DNA of 64,000 bases, from NCBI GenBank assembly GCA_013288645.1, contig JABDBL010000007.1, positions 25,610 through 89,609 of the forward strand. The letters run 5' to 3'. The position numbers were made by a program, and so were the translations under genes. Below are positions 1 through 9,233 of this stretch, piece after piece. This DNA is from Candidatus Melainabacteria bacterium. Lineage in GTDB: Bacteria; Cyanobacteriota; Vampirovibrionia; Obscuribacterales; Obscuribacteraceae. Every line of letters begins with the position of its first letter. The stretch's first letter is position 1. The notes under the pieces were generated by a model that saw only the letters and a program-made list of their open reading frames with translations, made no database searches and was not told the DNA's origin.

Positions 1-170
1 ATCAATTCTGAGCCTATGACCTGACCTTCTTTATTCCTGATTAGTGATCCGTTAGCTTGCTTAGGAAAAACGAATTGAGTAATTACAGTTATGACGACGG
101 GAAAAATAAGGCCGATTAAAACTGCCAGAACGATAGTTGCTCTTATAGCTGGTAGTATTTGTTTTAACAT
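1..170 (-). CDS. kdpC: KdpC, potassium-transporting ATPase subunit C (N-terminal part only)
   Basis: This gene runs off the left edge, so only about the first 56 residues are visible. Translation from the ATG at 170 gives MLKQILPAIRATIVL, one membrane-spanning segment, then FPKQANGSLI and GSELI. These are the hallmarks of the KdpC N-terminus, where the NGSLI and GSELIGQ motifs follow the single transmembrane helix. KdpC is the accessory subunit that stabilises ATP binding to KdpB in the high-affinity K+ pump KdpFABC at the inner membrane. It lies 22 bp after the kdpB stop, so it is the fourth known subunit gene in the operon. A GGAAG directly abuts the start codon. A kdpD/kdpE sensor pair could lie further left but is not visible. 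Confidence 0.93.
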   Translation of the reverse strand, partial: MLKQILPAIRATIVLAVLIGLIFPVVITVITQFVFPKQANGSLIRNKEGQVIGSEL

Positions 171-192
171 CTTCCGGACCCTCAGCAAATTG

Positions 193-2316
193 TTAGCTAA
201 ACGGAGCTAGACCAAACATAACTATTATCTTGTCGATTAATTGAATACCAAAGAAAGGGATAATCAGTCCACCTATGCCATAGATAAATAAATTTCGCTG
301 CAACAAAGATTGAGCATTCATAGGACTGTAAGAAATGCCACGCAGTGCTAAGGGGATTAAGGCAATAATAATAAGGGCATTGAAAATGACGGCAGCTAAT
401 ATCGCTGAATTAGGTGAGTGTAGTCCCATAATATTTAGGGACCAGAGTGGTCCATGATTAGTATTATGTGTGAGATACAAACCGCCGAACATAGCAGGCA
501 GTATGGTGAAATATTTGGCTACGTCATTGGCGATCGAAAAGGTAGTCAATGATCCACGAGTCATCAATAATTGCTTACCGATTTGTACTACTTCAATTAA
601 TTTAGTTGGATTAGAATCAAGGTCGATCATGTTGCCCGCTTCTTTGGCTGTTTGGGTTCCGGTATTCATTGCTAAGCCAACGTCGGCAGCTGCTAGAGCA
701 GGAGCATCATTAGTTCCATCACCTGTCATGGCAACAAGGCGCCCTCCTTCTTGCTCTTTACGAATTAATTGCATCTTCTTCTCTGGGGTGGCTTCAGCTA
801 GATAATCATCAAGACCAGCTTCACTAGCTATCGCAGCTGCTGTAAGTGGATTATCTCCTGTAATCATTACAGTGCGAATCCCCATCTCACGGAGATGAGC
901 AAAGCGCTCTTTTAGTCCTCCTTTTACTACATCTTTAAGGTAAATAACGCCTAGTAGCCCTCGCACATTGTCAGCTACTACGAGCGGGGTGCCACCAGCC
1001 TGAGCTATTTGTTCTACTTCTTTTTCTATTTCGATAGGAACATTTTTAGCTTGTTCACGCACGAAATTATAAATAACGTCGGCGGATCCCTTACGTATTT
1101 GCTTTTTATTTAAATCAACGCCACTCATTTTTGTATGAGCACTAAATGAAATGAATTTTGCTTTGACTGAAGATAGCTCGCGTTCACGCAGACCAAATTG
1201 TTTTGCTAGAGAAACAATGGATCGTCCTTCTGGTGTCTCATCGGCCAGTGATGAGAGCTGGGCGGCATCAGCTAGGATTTTTTCAGAAATTCCTGCAGCG
1301 GGAATAAACTGTACTGCTTGTCTGTTGCCTAAAGTTATGGTGCCGGTTTTATCTAATAGAAGTGTATCGACGTCGCCTGCTGCCTCGATTGCTTTACCAC
1401 TCATTGCTAAGACATTATGCTGTAATACACGGTCCATACCAGCTATACCAATTGCTGAGAGCAATCCTCCGATAGTAGTTGGAATAAGGCAAACAAGTAA
1501 GGCAATTAAAGAAAACATATCTGAAGGTTGTCCAGAACCGCCAGCTCGAACAGCAAAAATTGAAAATGGTAGAAGCGCTACTACGACGAGGAGAAAAATG
1601 ATAGTTAGTCCAGCAAGCAAAATGTTCAAAGCGATTTCATTAGGTGTTTTTTGTCGTTGTGCTCCCTCTACTAGAGCGATCATATGATCAATGAAAGTCT
1701 CCCCTGGCTGTACTGTCATTTTAATGCGCAACCAATCGGAAAGGACAGTGGTGCCACCGGTGACAGCGCTGCGATCACCACCGCTTTCTCTAATTACAGG
1801 AGCCGATTCACCTGTGATAGCACTTTCGTTAACGGTTGCTACTCCTTCAATTATTTCTCCATCGCAAGGTATTAATTCACCTGCTTTAACGAAAACAATG
1901 TCACCCTTTTGCAGTGTTGTAGCTGAGACGGTTTCATATTTGTCTTTGCATATCTCTCGTTGAGCTGTGGTTTCTTGCCGACTCTTTCTTAATGTCTCTG
2001 CTTGTGCTTTTCCCCTCCCTTCGGCAATTGCTTCAGCGAAATTGGCAAATAGTACAGTAAACCATAGCCACAAAGTGATTTGCCCTTCAAAAAGGAGAAC
2101 GTTTGCAGGGGTACCAATAGTTAAATCGCGAAAAAATAAAACTGTCGTGATCAAGCTGCCTGCTTCCACAACCATCATGACAGGGTTCTTTGCCATCAAA
2201 GTAGGATTCAGCTTCACGATTGAATCTTTCAAAGCACGCATGATAATGGACTTCTGGAAAAGCGATATCTTTTTTCTTTGTGTTTTGGGCACTAGGCTCA
2301 AATCGTCATTGATCAT
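193..2316 (-). CDS. kdpB: KdpB, potassium-transporting P-type ATPase catalytic subunit
   Basis: The 707-residue product is the catalytic P-type ATPase chain of the KdpFABC potassium pump. The phosphorylation motif DKTGT is present with the acceptor Asp near residue 322. The actuator motif TGES, the hinge motif [16 protein letters not shown] and the membrane segments expected of the family are all visible. The length is slightly over the usual 680 or so residues because of a longer N-terminus. The gene starts 22 bp after the kdpA stop, on the same strand, in the order kdpA-kdpB-kdpC. Known role: ATP hydrolysis drives K+ uptake through KdpA under severe K+ limitation. I see no missing catalytic residue. 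Confidence 0.97.
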   Translation of the reverse strand: MINDDLSLVPKTQRKKISLFQKSIIMRALKDSIVKLNPTLMAKNPVMMVVEAGSLITTVLFFRDLTIGTPANVLLFEGQITLWLWFTVLFANFAEAIAEGRGKAQAETLRKSRQETTAQREICKDKYETVSATTLQKGDIVFVKAGELIPCDGEIIEGVATVNESAITGESAPVIRESGGDRSAVTGGTTVLSDWLRIKMTVQPGETFIDHMIALVEGAQRQKTPNEIALNILLAGLTIIFLLVVVALLPFSIFAVRAGGSGQPSDMFSLIALLVCLIPTTIGGLLSAIGIAGMDRVLQHNVLAMSGKAIEAAGDVDTLLLDKTGTITLGNRQAVQFIPAAGISEKILADAAQLSSLADETPEGRSIVSLAKQFGLRERELSSVKAKFISFSAHTKMSGVDLNKKQIRKGSADVIYNFVREQAKNVPIEIEKEVEQIAQAGGTPLVVADNVRGLLGVIYLKDVVKGGLKERFAHLREMGIRTVMITGDNPLTAAAIASEAGLDDYLAEATPEKKMQLIRKEQEGGRLVAMTGDGTNDAPALAAADVGLAMNTGTQTAKEAGNMIDLDSNPTKLIEVVQIGKQLLMTRGSLTTFSIANDVAKYFTILPAMFGGLYLTHNTNHGPLWSLNIMGLHSPNSAILAAVIFNALIIIALIPLALRGISYSPMNAQSLLQRNLFIYGIGGLIIPFFGIQLIDKIIVMFGLAPFS

Positions 2317-2338
2317 TACTATTTCTTATTCTCATTTT

Positions 2339-4129
2339 TTAGAATACCTTCAAAGTATGCATTATAAAGTGTTCTACGATAGGCCCAAGAGTTAAAGCTG
2401 GGAAAAATGTTAAAGCGCCAACGATTAAAATCACGCTTATTAATAACCCAACAAATAACCATGTGTGTGTTGGAAAAGTACCCCTTGAAGGTGGTACATA
2501 TTTTTTTTGTACAAGAGAGCCGGCAAGAGCTAAGGCGGGAATCATCATTAAAAAGCGTCCAATTAGCATAGCTAATCCGCTTGTTAGATTATAGAAAGGT
2601 GTATTGCATGTTAGTCCTGCAAAAGCTGAACCATTGTTGCCTGTGCAAGAAGAAAAGCAATAAAGTATTTCTGAAAAACCATGTGGACCGGCATTATTTA
2701 CGTTATTGTAAGTGGCTCCTGGAGAGTTCAAAGGGCACTTTGCTGGTAACTCACAAACACCGCCTAATGCGGTAAAGACTAGGATAGAAAAAGAACCGGC
2801 TAGAACAAAAAGCATGGCCATTTTTACATCTTTTTGTTCTATTTTTTTACCAACATATTCAGGTGTACGTCCTACCATTAAACCAGCAATAAATACAGTA
2901 AGAATGGCGAAAATAAGCATACCGTAAAGACCAGAACCAACGCCGCCAAATACAATTTCACCAAGTTGTATATTGAGCAAAGGCACCAAGCCGCCTAAAG
3001 GTGTTAGAGAATCATGCATACAATTCACTGCACCACAGCTGGCGGCTGAGGTAATTGTGGCGAATAGGGCAGAATTGGCCAAGCCAAAACGAACTTCTTT
3101 GCCTTCCATGTTGCCACCAAGATCGCCTAAAATTTTTGTGGAGGTTTCAACGTTCTGAGCGCTTATATTAGGATTACCAAAACTCTCAGAGCAATAGCAA
3201 ATGATAATACCAATAATAAATAGGACGTACATGGTGCTTAAAAGTGCCCAACCTTGACGTGTGTCTTTCACCATTTTGCCAAACACGTATGTTAATCCGG
3301 CCGGGAGAATAAATATAGATAGCATTTCAACGAAATTGCTAAAAGGCGTTGGATTTTCAAATGGATGAGCGCTATTGGCATTAAAAAAGCCACCTCCATT
3401 AATACCAAGCATTTTGATAGCTTCCTGTGAGCCAACTGGTCCCTGAGGAATAATTTGTTTTTCCCCTTCTATGGTTGAAGCTACTGTATAAGGTGAGAAA
3501 TTTTGCACAACTCCTTGCGAAACAAGAAACAAAGAATATGCAAACATGATCGGGAAAAATATGTACAGAAGGCTGCGCACAAGATCTTGCCAAAAGTTTC
3601 CAACAGTCTTGGCAGATCGACGAGCAAAGCCGCGAATTAGAGCCAGGCATGCTGCCATGCCTACGGCTGCTGAAACCCAATTGTGATAAGCGAGCCCCAA
3701 CATTTGTGAAAGGTAAGACAGCGTATTTTCGCCGCTATAACTTTGCCAATTAGTATTGGTTGTAAACGACATCGCTGTGTTGAAAGCAAGGTCTGGTGTC
3801 ATTGCTGTAGCATAACTTGGTGCTGCCGCAGTAGAAAAACCCATTGGATTAAGAGGTAAAACTCCTTGCAAGCGCAGAATCGCATAAGTAAAGAGCGCGC
3901 CAACAAGCGAAAATGCCAAAAGTGCATAGGCGTAAGTTGACCAGTGCATTTCTTCTTCTGGCTTGACGCCAGACAACTTATAGATAAGGCGCTCTAATGG
4001 TTTTAGCATCGGCTCAAGTAGAGTCTTTTCTCCCTCCATTACCCTTGTCATATAGACACCCATTGGCTTAGTGAGGAGCAATAAGACTAGGCAATAAAGT
4101 GCTATTTGGATCCAGCCTACTAAAGTCAT
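2339..4129 (-). CDS. kdpA: KdpA, potassium-binding channel subunit of the Kdp pump
   Basis: The 596-residue polytopic protein carries the KdpA selectivity-filter signatures. The first is TTNTNWQSYSGE near residue 125; others are GGGFFNANSAHPFENPTPF and a C-terminal GNNGSAFAGL. KdpA is the K+-translocating subunit, homologous to Trk/Ktr channels. It is about 40 residues longer than the E. coli protein, mostly in loops (for example the Cys-rich stretch near the GNNGSAF motif). The ATG is preceded by AAGGATAAGCA, a reasonable ribosome binding site, and lies 9 bp after the tiny kdpF gene. It is part of the minus-strand kdp operon. Confidence 0.97.
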   Translation of the reverse strand: MTLVGWIQIALYCLVLLLLTKPMGVYMTRVMEGEKTLLEPMLKPLERLIYKLSGVKPEEEMHWSTYAYALLAFSLVGALFTYAILRLQGVLPLNPMGFSTAAAPSYATAMTPDLAFNTAMSFTTNTNWQSYSGENTLSYLSQMLGLAYHNWVSAAVGMAACLALIRGFARRSAKTVGNFWQDLVRSLLYIFFPIMFAYSLFLVSQGVVQNFSPYTVASTIEGEKQIIPQGPVGSQEAIKMLGINGGGFFNANSAHPFENPTPFSNFVEMLSIFILPAGLTYVFGKMVKDTRQGWALLSTMYVLFIIGIIICYCSESFGNPNISAQNVETSTKILGDLGGNMEGKEVRFGLANSALFATITSAASCGAVNCMHDSLTPLGGLVPLLNIQLGEIVFGGVGSGLYGMLIFAILTVFIAGLMVGRTPEYVGKKIEQKDVKMAMLFVLAGSFSILVFTALGGVCELPAKCPLNSPGATYNNVNNAGPHGFSEILYCFSSCTGNNGSAFAGLTCNTPFYNLTSGLAMLIGRFLMMIPALALAGSLVQKKYVPPSRGTFPTHTWLFVGLLISVILIVGALTFFPALTLGPIVEHFIMHTLKVF

Positions 4130-4138
4130 TGCTTATCC

Positions 4139-4228
4139 TTAAAATTTTTCGGGAAATAGTAAAGCATATAAAAGATAAATGCCTAAACTAAACGCTACGC
4201 AGGCGACTAATAAATATTCAAGTGGCAA
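4139..4228 (-). CDS. kdpF: KdpF, 29-residue stabilising subunit of the Kdp pump (TTG start)
   Basis: A 30-codon reading frame sits immediately upstream of kdpA and ends 9 bp before its ATG. The peptide begins MPLEYLLVACVAF (TTG read as Met), forms a single transmembrane helix and ends LLYALLFPEKF. That ending matches the family ending YALLRPE(R/K)F, and 29 residues is the usual KdpF length. A GGAG sits 8 bp before the TTG. KdpF is a single-span peptide that binds at the KdpA/KdpB interface and stabilises the complex. The gene is too short for automatic calling, but length, position, topology and C-terminal motif all agree. Confidence 0.9.
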   Translation of the reverse strand: MPLEYLLVACVAFSLGIYLLYALLFPEKF

Positions 4229-4260
4229 TATAATTACTCCGAGCCGAGGTAGTTGATTGC

Positions 4261-4353
4261 TTAGATACGTTCGCAGCCATAAACATAAAGGGCACTCAAT
4301 ATGAAAAATATTACGGTCAGAATCACATAAATAAGGTCACTCAAGATAAACAC
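4261..4353 (-). CDS. Tiny membrane protein leading the kdp operon
   Basis: A 30-residue frame with a GTG start lies 32 bp upstream of kdpF on the same strand. It encodes a single hydrophobic helix (MFILSDLIYVILTVIFF...) that ends in LYVYGCERI. From memory, small ORFs ending in a Cys-Glu/Asp-Arg motif occur ahead of kdpFABC in other bacteria, but I cannot confirm this here. A GGAG lies about 10 bp before the GTG. The position at the head of the operon and the hydrophobic profile suggest a fifth small component or a translated leader of the K+ pump. Function is not established; the call rests on context and composition. Confidence 0.55.
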   Translation of the reverse strand: MFILSDLIYVILTVIFFILSALYVYGCERI

Positions 4354-4449
4354 CTTGCAGCTGCTCCAATCATGATTGTCAAGGCAAGTATAATTGCAGA
4401 TCGTTTTTAGTGCATTTATTATGCTATGGATTGTGCCAAAATACTATCA

Positions 4450-4806
4450 ATGAATAATGAATCAAATTCACAGCCGTTTGGTGACCAGAAGGACTTATCC
4501 GAGCCGATGTTAGGGGAGGAGATTGAAAAGAATAAGCTCAGGCCCTTTCCGATTGTTTTGAGTCTAATAGGGTTATCTCTTGCTGTCTATCTATATTTAT
4601 TTCGGCACAATATGTATCCTGGGAAATCAGATGAGTTCATATATCTGATGAGGAATAGAAATTCATGGCAGCATTGGTACGTTTATACTTATGCAATTAT
4701 TTGTTGGCTTGCATTGCCTGCTGTAATTGGCTATGTTATCTATCTTATTTGGATAATGTTGCCCTGGCTTCGGCGGCTATTGCGACAAAGGAAACGCATA
4801 AAGTGA
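4450..4806 (+). CDS. Small two-helix membrane protein of unknown function
   Basis: The product is about 118 residues from the ATG at 4450; an earlier in-frame ATG at 4426 would add eight residues. Neither start has a clear Shine-Dalgarno. After a charged N-terminus come a transmembrane segment (PIVLSLIGLSLAVYLYLF), a roughly 30-residue loop with aromatic and basic residues, a second segment (WLALPAVIGYVIYLIWIML) and a very basic C-terminus (RRLLRQRKRIK), which suggests cytoplasmic ends. It is divergent from the kdp operon and convergent with the KimA-like gene. I do not recognise a family. A TATAAT at 4389-4394 could be its -10 box, but no -35 is visible. Confidence 0.5.
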   Translation: MNNESNSQPFGDQKDLSEPMLGEEIEKNKLRPFPIVLSLIGLSLAVYLYLFRHNMYPGKSDEFIYLMRNRNSWQHWYVYTYAIICWLALPAVIGYVIYLIWIMLPWLRRLLRQRKRIK

Positions 4807-4825
4807 CTGAAAGAATGAAGCGCTA

Positions 4826-6769
4826 TTAAACAGAATAGCGCACATCGGTTACGATCACATCATTTCGGGCAAGGAAAGCTAATTTCAACAAAAGTCCAGT
4901 ATTGCCGTGCAATAGAGATTGCCACCATTTGTTGGGAACGAATTCACCAATCACGACTGTTATTGTTTGATCTGGGTGTTCTTTGTGAAATTCATCTAGA
5001 TAACACATAATTGGTTGTATCAAAGAGCGGTATGGTGACGGTAAGACTACAAGCGGCACATCAGGGAAATATTGCTGCCATTTCTTTTTTAGATCTGCGG
5101 TGTTATCAGGATTTGTTTCTACATAAATGGCTTGGCAGTTGTTGCATAATGAGCGGGCATAGTCGATAGATTTTACTGTACCGGCATGTACACCTTGCAC
5201 TAAAACTAATACGGTATTTTTGTGCGGAATATTACTCAAAGACTCTGGGGTAATTGTTAACTTAAGAGCCAGATTTTTATAATGGCTGGATATAGTGTGA
5301 AAAAGGAAGAGTAATATAGCCATTAATACAAGTACTAGCCAAGCGCCATCTAAAAACTTTTCAATTACGATATCAATTAAAACGATAAAGGTTGCCAGCG
5401 CTCCTATGCCGTTTATCAGTAATTTTAATTGCCAATTATTTCCCTTTTGCTTAAGCCAATGTCTGACCATTCCGATTTGAGACATTGTGAAGGCAAGAAA
5501 TACACCAATGGTAAAAAATGGGATGAGAAGATCTACGCTGCCCTTTTTTGCCACAATAAAAATAGTAGATAGTACACCTAAGGCCATAATGCCATTGTCG
5601 AATGCCAATCTATCGCCTAGTTGAGTTAATTGTCTAGGCATAAAACCATCTTTAGCTAATATTGAAGTAACACGCGGAAAATCGGCAAAAGCTGTTTGCG
5701 CGGCTACAAATAAAATAGCGGCAGTGGCAAATTGAGTTAGATTATAAAAAACACTGAATGAACCACTTTTGCTGAAAATTGCTCCTGAGATTTGATCGAT
5801 AACGGCTGCTGCACTAATTCCATCGTGTTCCCAATAAATGACATGCAGTTTCGAGGAGAGCATGGAGATGCCGATAAAAATAGTGCCCAAGATGATAGCC
5901 ATGTATATGAGAGTTAGAGCAGCGTTTTTTGGTCGAGGTTCTTTAAAAGCAGGTATGCCGTTGCTCACGCATTCAATTCCCGTAAGGGCAGAGCAACCGG
6001 TGGCAAAAGCCCTTAATAATACGGCTAATCCAACCGGGCCTATAACACCTGTGAGAGTATGGGCAAGATTTGTCTGTGCCTGGGGTGGCACCATTTGATT
6101 TATGTATTCTTTGTGCAAAGGCCAACCAAAGAAGTCAGCGCCTAGTCCTAAGATCAGCATGAAATATGCCATGACAATGAAGGTATAAACAGGAATTGCA
6201 AAAAGCAGTCCGGGTGTGCGCAAACCTCTTAAATTGAGCCAGGTCATAAACGCAATTCCAGCCATACAATAAAGGACCAGGTGATTCTCGATATGCAATC
6301 CTGACAAAAGCGGCACATCTTTAAGGTTTTGTATGCCGGAAGCTATAGATACAGACACGCAAAGAACATAATCGATTAACAAAGCGGCAGCAGCAATAAG
6401 TCCTGGCCAGGTACCCAAATTATCTTTAGTAACTATATAAGAGCCGCCGCCGCCTGGATAAGCAAAAATAGTTTGCCAATAAGAAATGGCCACAAGTAAA
6501 AGTACCAAAACAATTAAAGAGGCAATAAGACTTACATGGTGATTAAATATTTCGCTGTACTGAGGTGCCCAAAGCCCAGCTAAGCAGAGGGTCAATACGA
6601 TCTGTTGTGGACCATAAGCAACAGAAGAAATAGCGTCCGAACAAAAAACAGGCAAAGCCAAAAGTTTGCGCAGACACATTAAGTCATACTGCTGAGTGGC
6701 TAAGGGTTGTCCATAAATGAGCCACCGGAGGGCGCGCAAGGGTAAATTTTTGGGTTTTTCGTCAGTCAT
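4826..6769 (-). CDS. KimA-like potassium importer, APC/KUP superfamily
   Basis: A 647-residue membrane protein with about 12 hydrophobic segments and a cytoplasmic C-terminal domain. It matches my recollection of Bacillus KimA (YdaO) along its whole length. Shared stretches include SDAISSVAYGPQQI near the start, FAYPGGGGSYIVTKDNLG, FATGCSALTGIECVSNGIPAF, DGFMPRQL and the C-terminal domain containing PSPYRSLIQP. KimA is a K+/H+ symporter that supplies K+ at low external concentration, and in Bacillus it is controlled by c-di-AMP. The 97 bp upstream of this gene is too short and too AT-rich to hold that riboswitch. Its place beside the kdp operon supports a K+ role. A general amino-acid permease is the alternative. 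Confidence 0.75.
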   Translation of the reverse strand: MTDEKPKNLPLRALRWLIYGQPLATQQYDLMCLRKLLALPVFCSDAISSVAYGPQQIVLTLCLAGLWAPQYSEIFNHHVSLIASLIVLVLLLVAISYWQTIFAYPGGGGSYIVTKDNLGTWPGLIAAAALLIDYVLCVSVSIASGIQNLKDVPLLSGLHIENHLVLYCMAGIAFMTWLNLRGLRTPGLLFAIPVYTFIVMAYFMLILGLGADFFGWPLHKEYINQMVPPQAQTNLAHTLTGVIGPVGLAVLLRAFATGCSALTGIECVSNGIPAFKEPRPKNAALTLIYMAIILGTIFIGISMLSSKLHVIYWEHDGISAAAVIDQISGAIFSKSGSFSVFYNLTQFATAAILFVAAQTAFADFPRVTSILAKDGFMPRQLTQLGDRLAFDNGIMALGVLSTIFIVAKKGSVDLLIPFFTIGVFLAFTMSQIGMVRHWLKQKGNNWQLKLLINGIGALATFIVLIDIVIEKFLDGAWLVLVLMAILLFLFHTISSHYKNLALKLTITPESLSNIPHKNTVLVLVQGVHAGTVKSIDYARSLCNNCQAIYVETNPDNTADLKKKWQQYFPDVPLVVLPSPYRSLIQPIMCYLDEFHKEHPDQTITVVIGEFVPNKWWQSLLHGNTGLLLKLAFLARNDVIVTDVRYSV

Positions 6770-6866
6770 TTATATTTTATTTTTATATCTTATTTCTGGA
6801 TCCTATTTTGATCTTACTTTTGGGAATTATTATGCTAGCTTATCTTGAGTTATTTGCGTTGGAAAA

Positions 6867-7706
6867 TCAATCCAACAGGGGCAAGTGATCAAATCTAAAT
6901 GAATAACCTGTTCCAACAAATGTGGCGGGGGCAGTTTTATCCAAACCAAAACCAAAATGCAAGTCGATTTGATTGTGAGCATTTAATTTGCGCACGATAC
7001 CAAAATGAATAATATTACTGGCTGAGTTGTGGTGGGTAATAAAGCCAGCATACTCTATAAAAATGGATGTCCTGCTGCCGAATGATTTATTTATTAACCA
7101 AAAATTTTGCCATTGAACATCTCGACCTGAATTTATAACAATTAGGGACTGCATGCCACTGACAGACCAGCTGCCATAAACAGGCTTGCTCCAAGGAGCT
7201 CTAAGAACAGGTTGCACGCCGGTGCTGGAAAATACTTGTTTGCCGACCGGCGCGTTAACACCGCCAATAAAGGCTAAATTTAAGTCTTTGAAAAGAGGTT
7301 GCTTTATTGCTTGCTTGATGCCAACTTCATACAAATCAGTTATGCCAGTTTGAAACCCACCGGGCGTCTGTGAATTGGTAAAACTTGGCCTGCTGGTTGC
7401 TAGGCCAACTGAGGATGATGACTGAGGCGAATTCAAAAATGCCCAACTAGGGGTAAACATTTGAAACTCGGTACTATTTGTTAATCCCAAACGTATTTCG
7501 TTTTCTGGTATATCAACATAATTTTTACCGTGTTGAGAATGTTGGTACATAGTACCGTTCTCCAATTCGAGACTTGCTTGCGGTACTACTAGTGGTGAGT
7601 CTGTAAAGCTGGGTCGATTGGTATCTATGTCATCAGCAGAAGTGAGCGCGACTGACGGCAATATGCATGAGATGTAAATGAGCAGAATGACTGCATGAGT
7701 TTTCAT
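6867..7706 (-). CDS. Putative outer-membrane beta-barrel protein (MetA-pathway-of-phenol-degradation-like family)
   Basis: The 279-residue protein begins with a signal peptide (MKTHAVILLIYISCILPSVALTSA). The mature start reads DTNRPSFTDSPLVVPQASL, then LENG. This DT(D/N)RP-F-DS-VP-GS-Q-E-G pattern is typical of the family annotated as putative MetA-pathway of phenol degradation/transporter. The rest alternates polar and hydrophobic residues, as in a beta-barrel, and the C-terminus reads FVGTGYSFRF, resembling a barrel-closing strand. It starts 4 bp after the GDT1-family gene, so the two are probably co-transcribed. Substrate unknown; the family name does not establish a phenol pathway. Confidence 0.6.
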   Translation of the reverse strand: MKTHAVILLIYISCILPSVALTSADDIDTNRPSFTDSPLVVPQASLELENGTMYQHSQHGKNYVDIPENEIRLGLTNSTEFQMFTPSWAFLNSPQSSSSVGLATSRPSFTNSQTPGGFQTGITDLYEVGIKQAIKQPLFKDLNLAFIGGVNAPVGKQVFSSTGVQPVLRAPWSKPVYGSWSVSGMQSLIVINSGRDVQWQNFWLINKSFGSRTSIFIEYAGFITHHNSASNIIHFGIVRKLNAHNQIDLHFGFGLDKTAPATFVGTGYSFRFDHLPLLD

Positions 7707-7710
7707 AAAC

Positions 7711-8286
7711 TCAGCTAATCAGCCCCTGCCTAAGCGCCAGAAGACCAGCAATAATGTATATGGTGGCAGCGATTAAATGCATTGCTTTGCCATTTACATA
7801 TTTACTAAGAGTTTTTCCAACGATAATAGCTAAGGAATTAGAGGCAAGTAGACCCAATGTGCTGCCTGCCCAGATAGCAAAATAATTACTGTCCCTGCTG
7901 GCAATTGCTATTGTGGCTATCATAGTTTTATCCGCCAATTCGGCTAAGAAAAAGGTAAATGCAATGCTAAGCCAAATCAGATGCTGATTATTTTTAAGTG
8001 TGTCAGTTTGAATCTTTTCTTCGTCTTTGGATTGTTTCAAGCTAAGAATGCCAAAAATGATAAATATCAAACCAGCAAAAATATTCATCAAGTTCCGAGG
8101 CAATACACTACCTAATACTCTTCCTAGCATGACGGAAACCATGCTGACGAGCATGGTGCCAAGAGCTACTCCAAGCAAAACTGTTACTGCTTTATATCTT
8201 GACGACAGGGCAAGTGTCATGAACTGAGTTTTGTCACCTAATTCCGCGACAAATATGAGTAAAAAAGCTGTCCAAAAGGATTTCAC
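7711..8286 (-). CDS. GDT1/TMEM165-family divalent cation transporter
   Basis: The 191-residue membrane protein has two homologous halves, each with the family signature: AELGDKTQFMTLAL in the first and AELADKTMIATIA in the second. Six transmembrane helices are apparent, with a charged central loop (KQSKDEEKIQ). Members (TMEM165, GDT1, Mnx in cyanobacteria, MneA in Vibrio) move Mn2+ or Ca2+ out of the cytosol or into compartments. It is the upstream gene of a two-gene unit with the beta-barrel protein, 4 bp apart. I looked for a Mn2+ (yybP-ykoY) riboswitch in the 175 bp upstream and saw none. Confidence 0.88.
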   Translation of the reverse strand: MKSFWTAFLLIFVAELGDKTQFMTLALSSRYKAVTVLLGVALGTMLVSMVSVMLGRVLGSVLPRNLMNIFAGLIFIIFGILSLKQSKDEEKIQTDTLKNNQHLIWLSIAFTFFLAELADKTMIATIAIASRDSNYFAIWAGSTLGLLASNSLAIIVGKTLSKYVNGKAMHLIAATIYIIAGLLALRQGLIS

Positions 8287-8461
8287 TATATACTTACTGC
8301 TTATATCTTATGAATAAAAAATGGTAAGAAAGTCAGACTATTGATAAGTCTAATTGTTGGTATGTAACAAATATAGCTTGTTAGACAAAATAAGAAGATC
8401 ATGCAATATTCAGAGGAGGTTAATATTAAAGGTGGCACACTTGGAGTTGAGGTGAGTTAAT

Positions 8462-9136
8462 TTGAAAATTTTGATTATTGAAGACGATGTCAATATCGCT
8501 CGCCTCATAGAACTGGAATTGGGCTATGAGGGCTATCAAGTCTCTGTTGCGCACGAAGGGAATCATGGCATCGATCTTTTTAAGAAGGATCAGCCGGATT
8601 TAGTGCTTTTAGACGTCATGTTGCCGGGGTTGGATGGGGTAGAGGTCTGTAAAAGACTAAGAGCAATGTCCAAAGTGCCGGTTATTATGTTGACGGCGAA
8701 AGATGGCGTGGGAGATCGGGTAGCAGGGTTAGATAGTGGCGCTGATGATTATCTGACGAAACCATTTGCTACTGAAGAATTATTGGCTCGTATTCGTGCA
8801 GTCATGCGTCGTAAGCCACAGGAAGGCATTCTTACTTACGCCGACTTATGGATGGACCAACTCAATCGCATAGTCAAGCGTGGTGAGCGCCAATTGGATT
8901 TGAGAGCCAAGGAGTTTGATCTTTTGCGTTTATTTATGCAATATCCTGACCAAGTTTTGTCACGCGAATTTATTTTTGACAAAGTTTGGGGTTATGACTT
9001 TATTGGTGAATCAAATGTAATTGAGGTTTATATCCGTTATTTGCGTTCAAAATTGGAAGACGGAAATACCAAACGTCTAATTCAAACAGTACGTGGCGAA
9101 GGCTATGTATTGCGCGAAGAAGAACCATCTAGATAG
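8462..9136 (+). CDS. OmpR/PhoB-family response regulator
   Basis: The 224-residue protein has a receiver domain (residues 1-115) followed by a winged-helix DNA-binding domain (about 125-222). The acidic pocket EDD, phospho-acceptor DVMLPGLDG, conserved Thr (MLTAKDG) and Lys (LTKPF) are all present. The output domain shows LRAKEFDLLRLFMQ and the YIRYLRSKLE/VRGEGYVLR ending. The frame is closed by a TGA 6 bp upstream, so the TTG at 8462 is the likely start; AGGTGAG lies just before it. No kinase gene is adjacent, so it is an orphan here; the kinase at 15022 is a possible but unproven partner. A second strong AGGAGG at 8413-8418 is not in place for this start. Confidence 0.93.
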   Translation: MKILIIEDDVNIARLIELELGYEGYQVSVAHEGNHGIDLFKKDQPDLVLLDVMLPGLDGVEVCKRLRAMSKVPVIMLTAKDGVGDRVAGLDSGADDYLTKPFATEELLARIRAVMRRKPQEGILTYADLWMDQLNRIVKRGERQLDLRAKEFDLLRLFMQYPDQVLSREFIFDKVWGYDFIGESNVIEVYIRYLRSKLEDGNTKRLIQTVRGEGYVLREEEPSR

Positions 9137-9233
9137 ATATAAAGTAACAAGTCAGAAATGCTGTTAATACGTGCCAATTTGTATGAAGTTCAATTGCAAT
9201 TGCGCACTTGAATTCTTGAGGCAGACTCAATAA

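Noticed and set aside
6770..6866. Possible c-di-AMP (ydaO-type) riboswitch before the KimA-like gene
   Set aside because: The gap is only 97 bp, AT-rich, and has none of the conserved riboswitch blocks.
8287..8461. Possible Mn2+ (yybP-ykoY) riboswitch before the GDT1-family gene
   Set aside because: No matching conserved stems or loop sequences were found on the minus strand.
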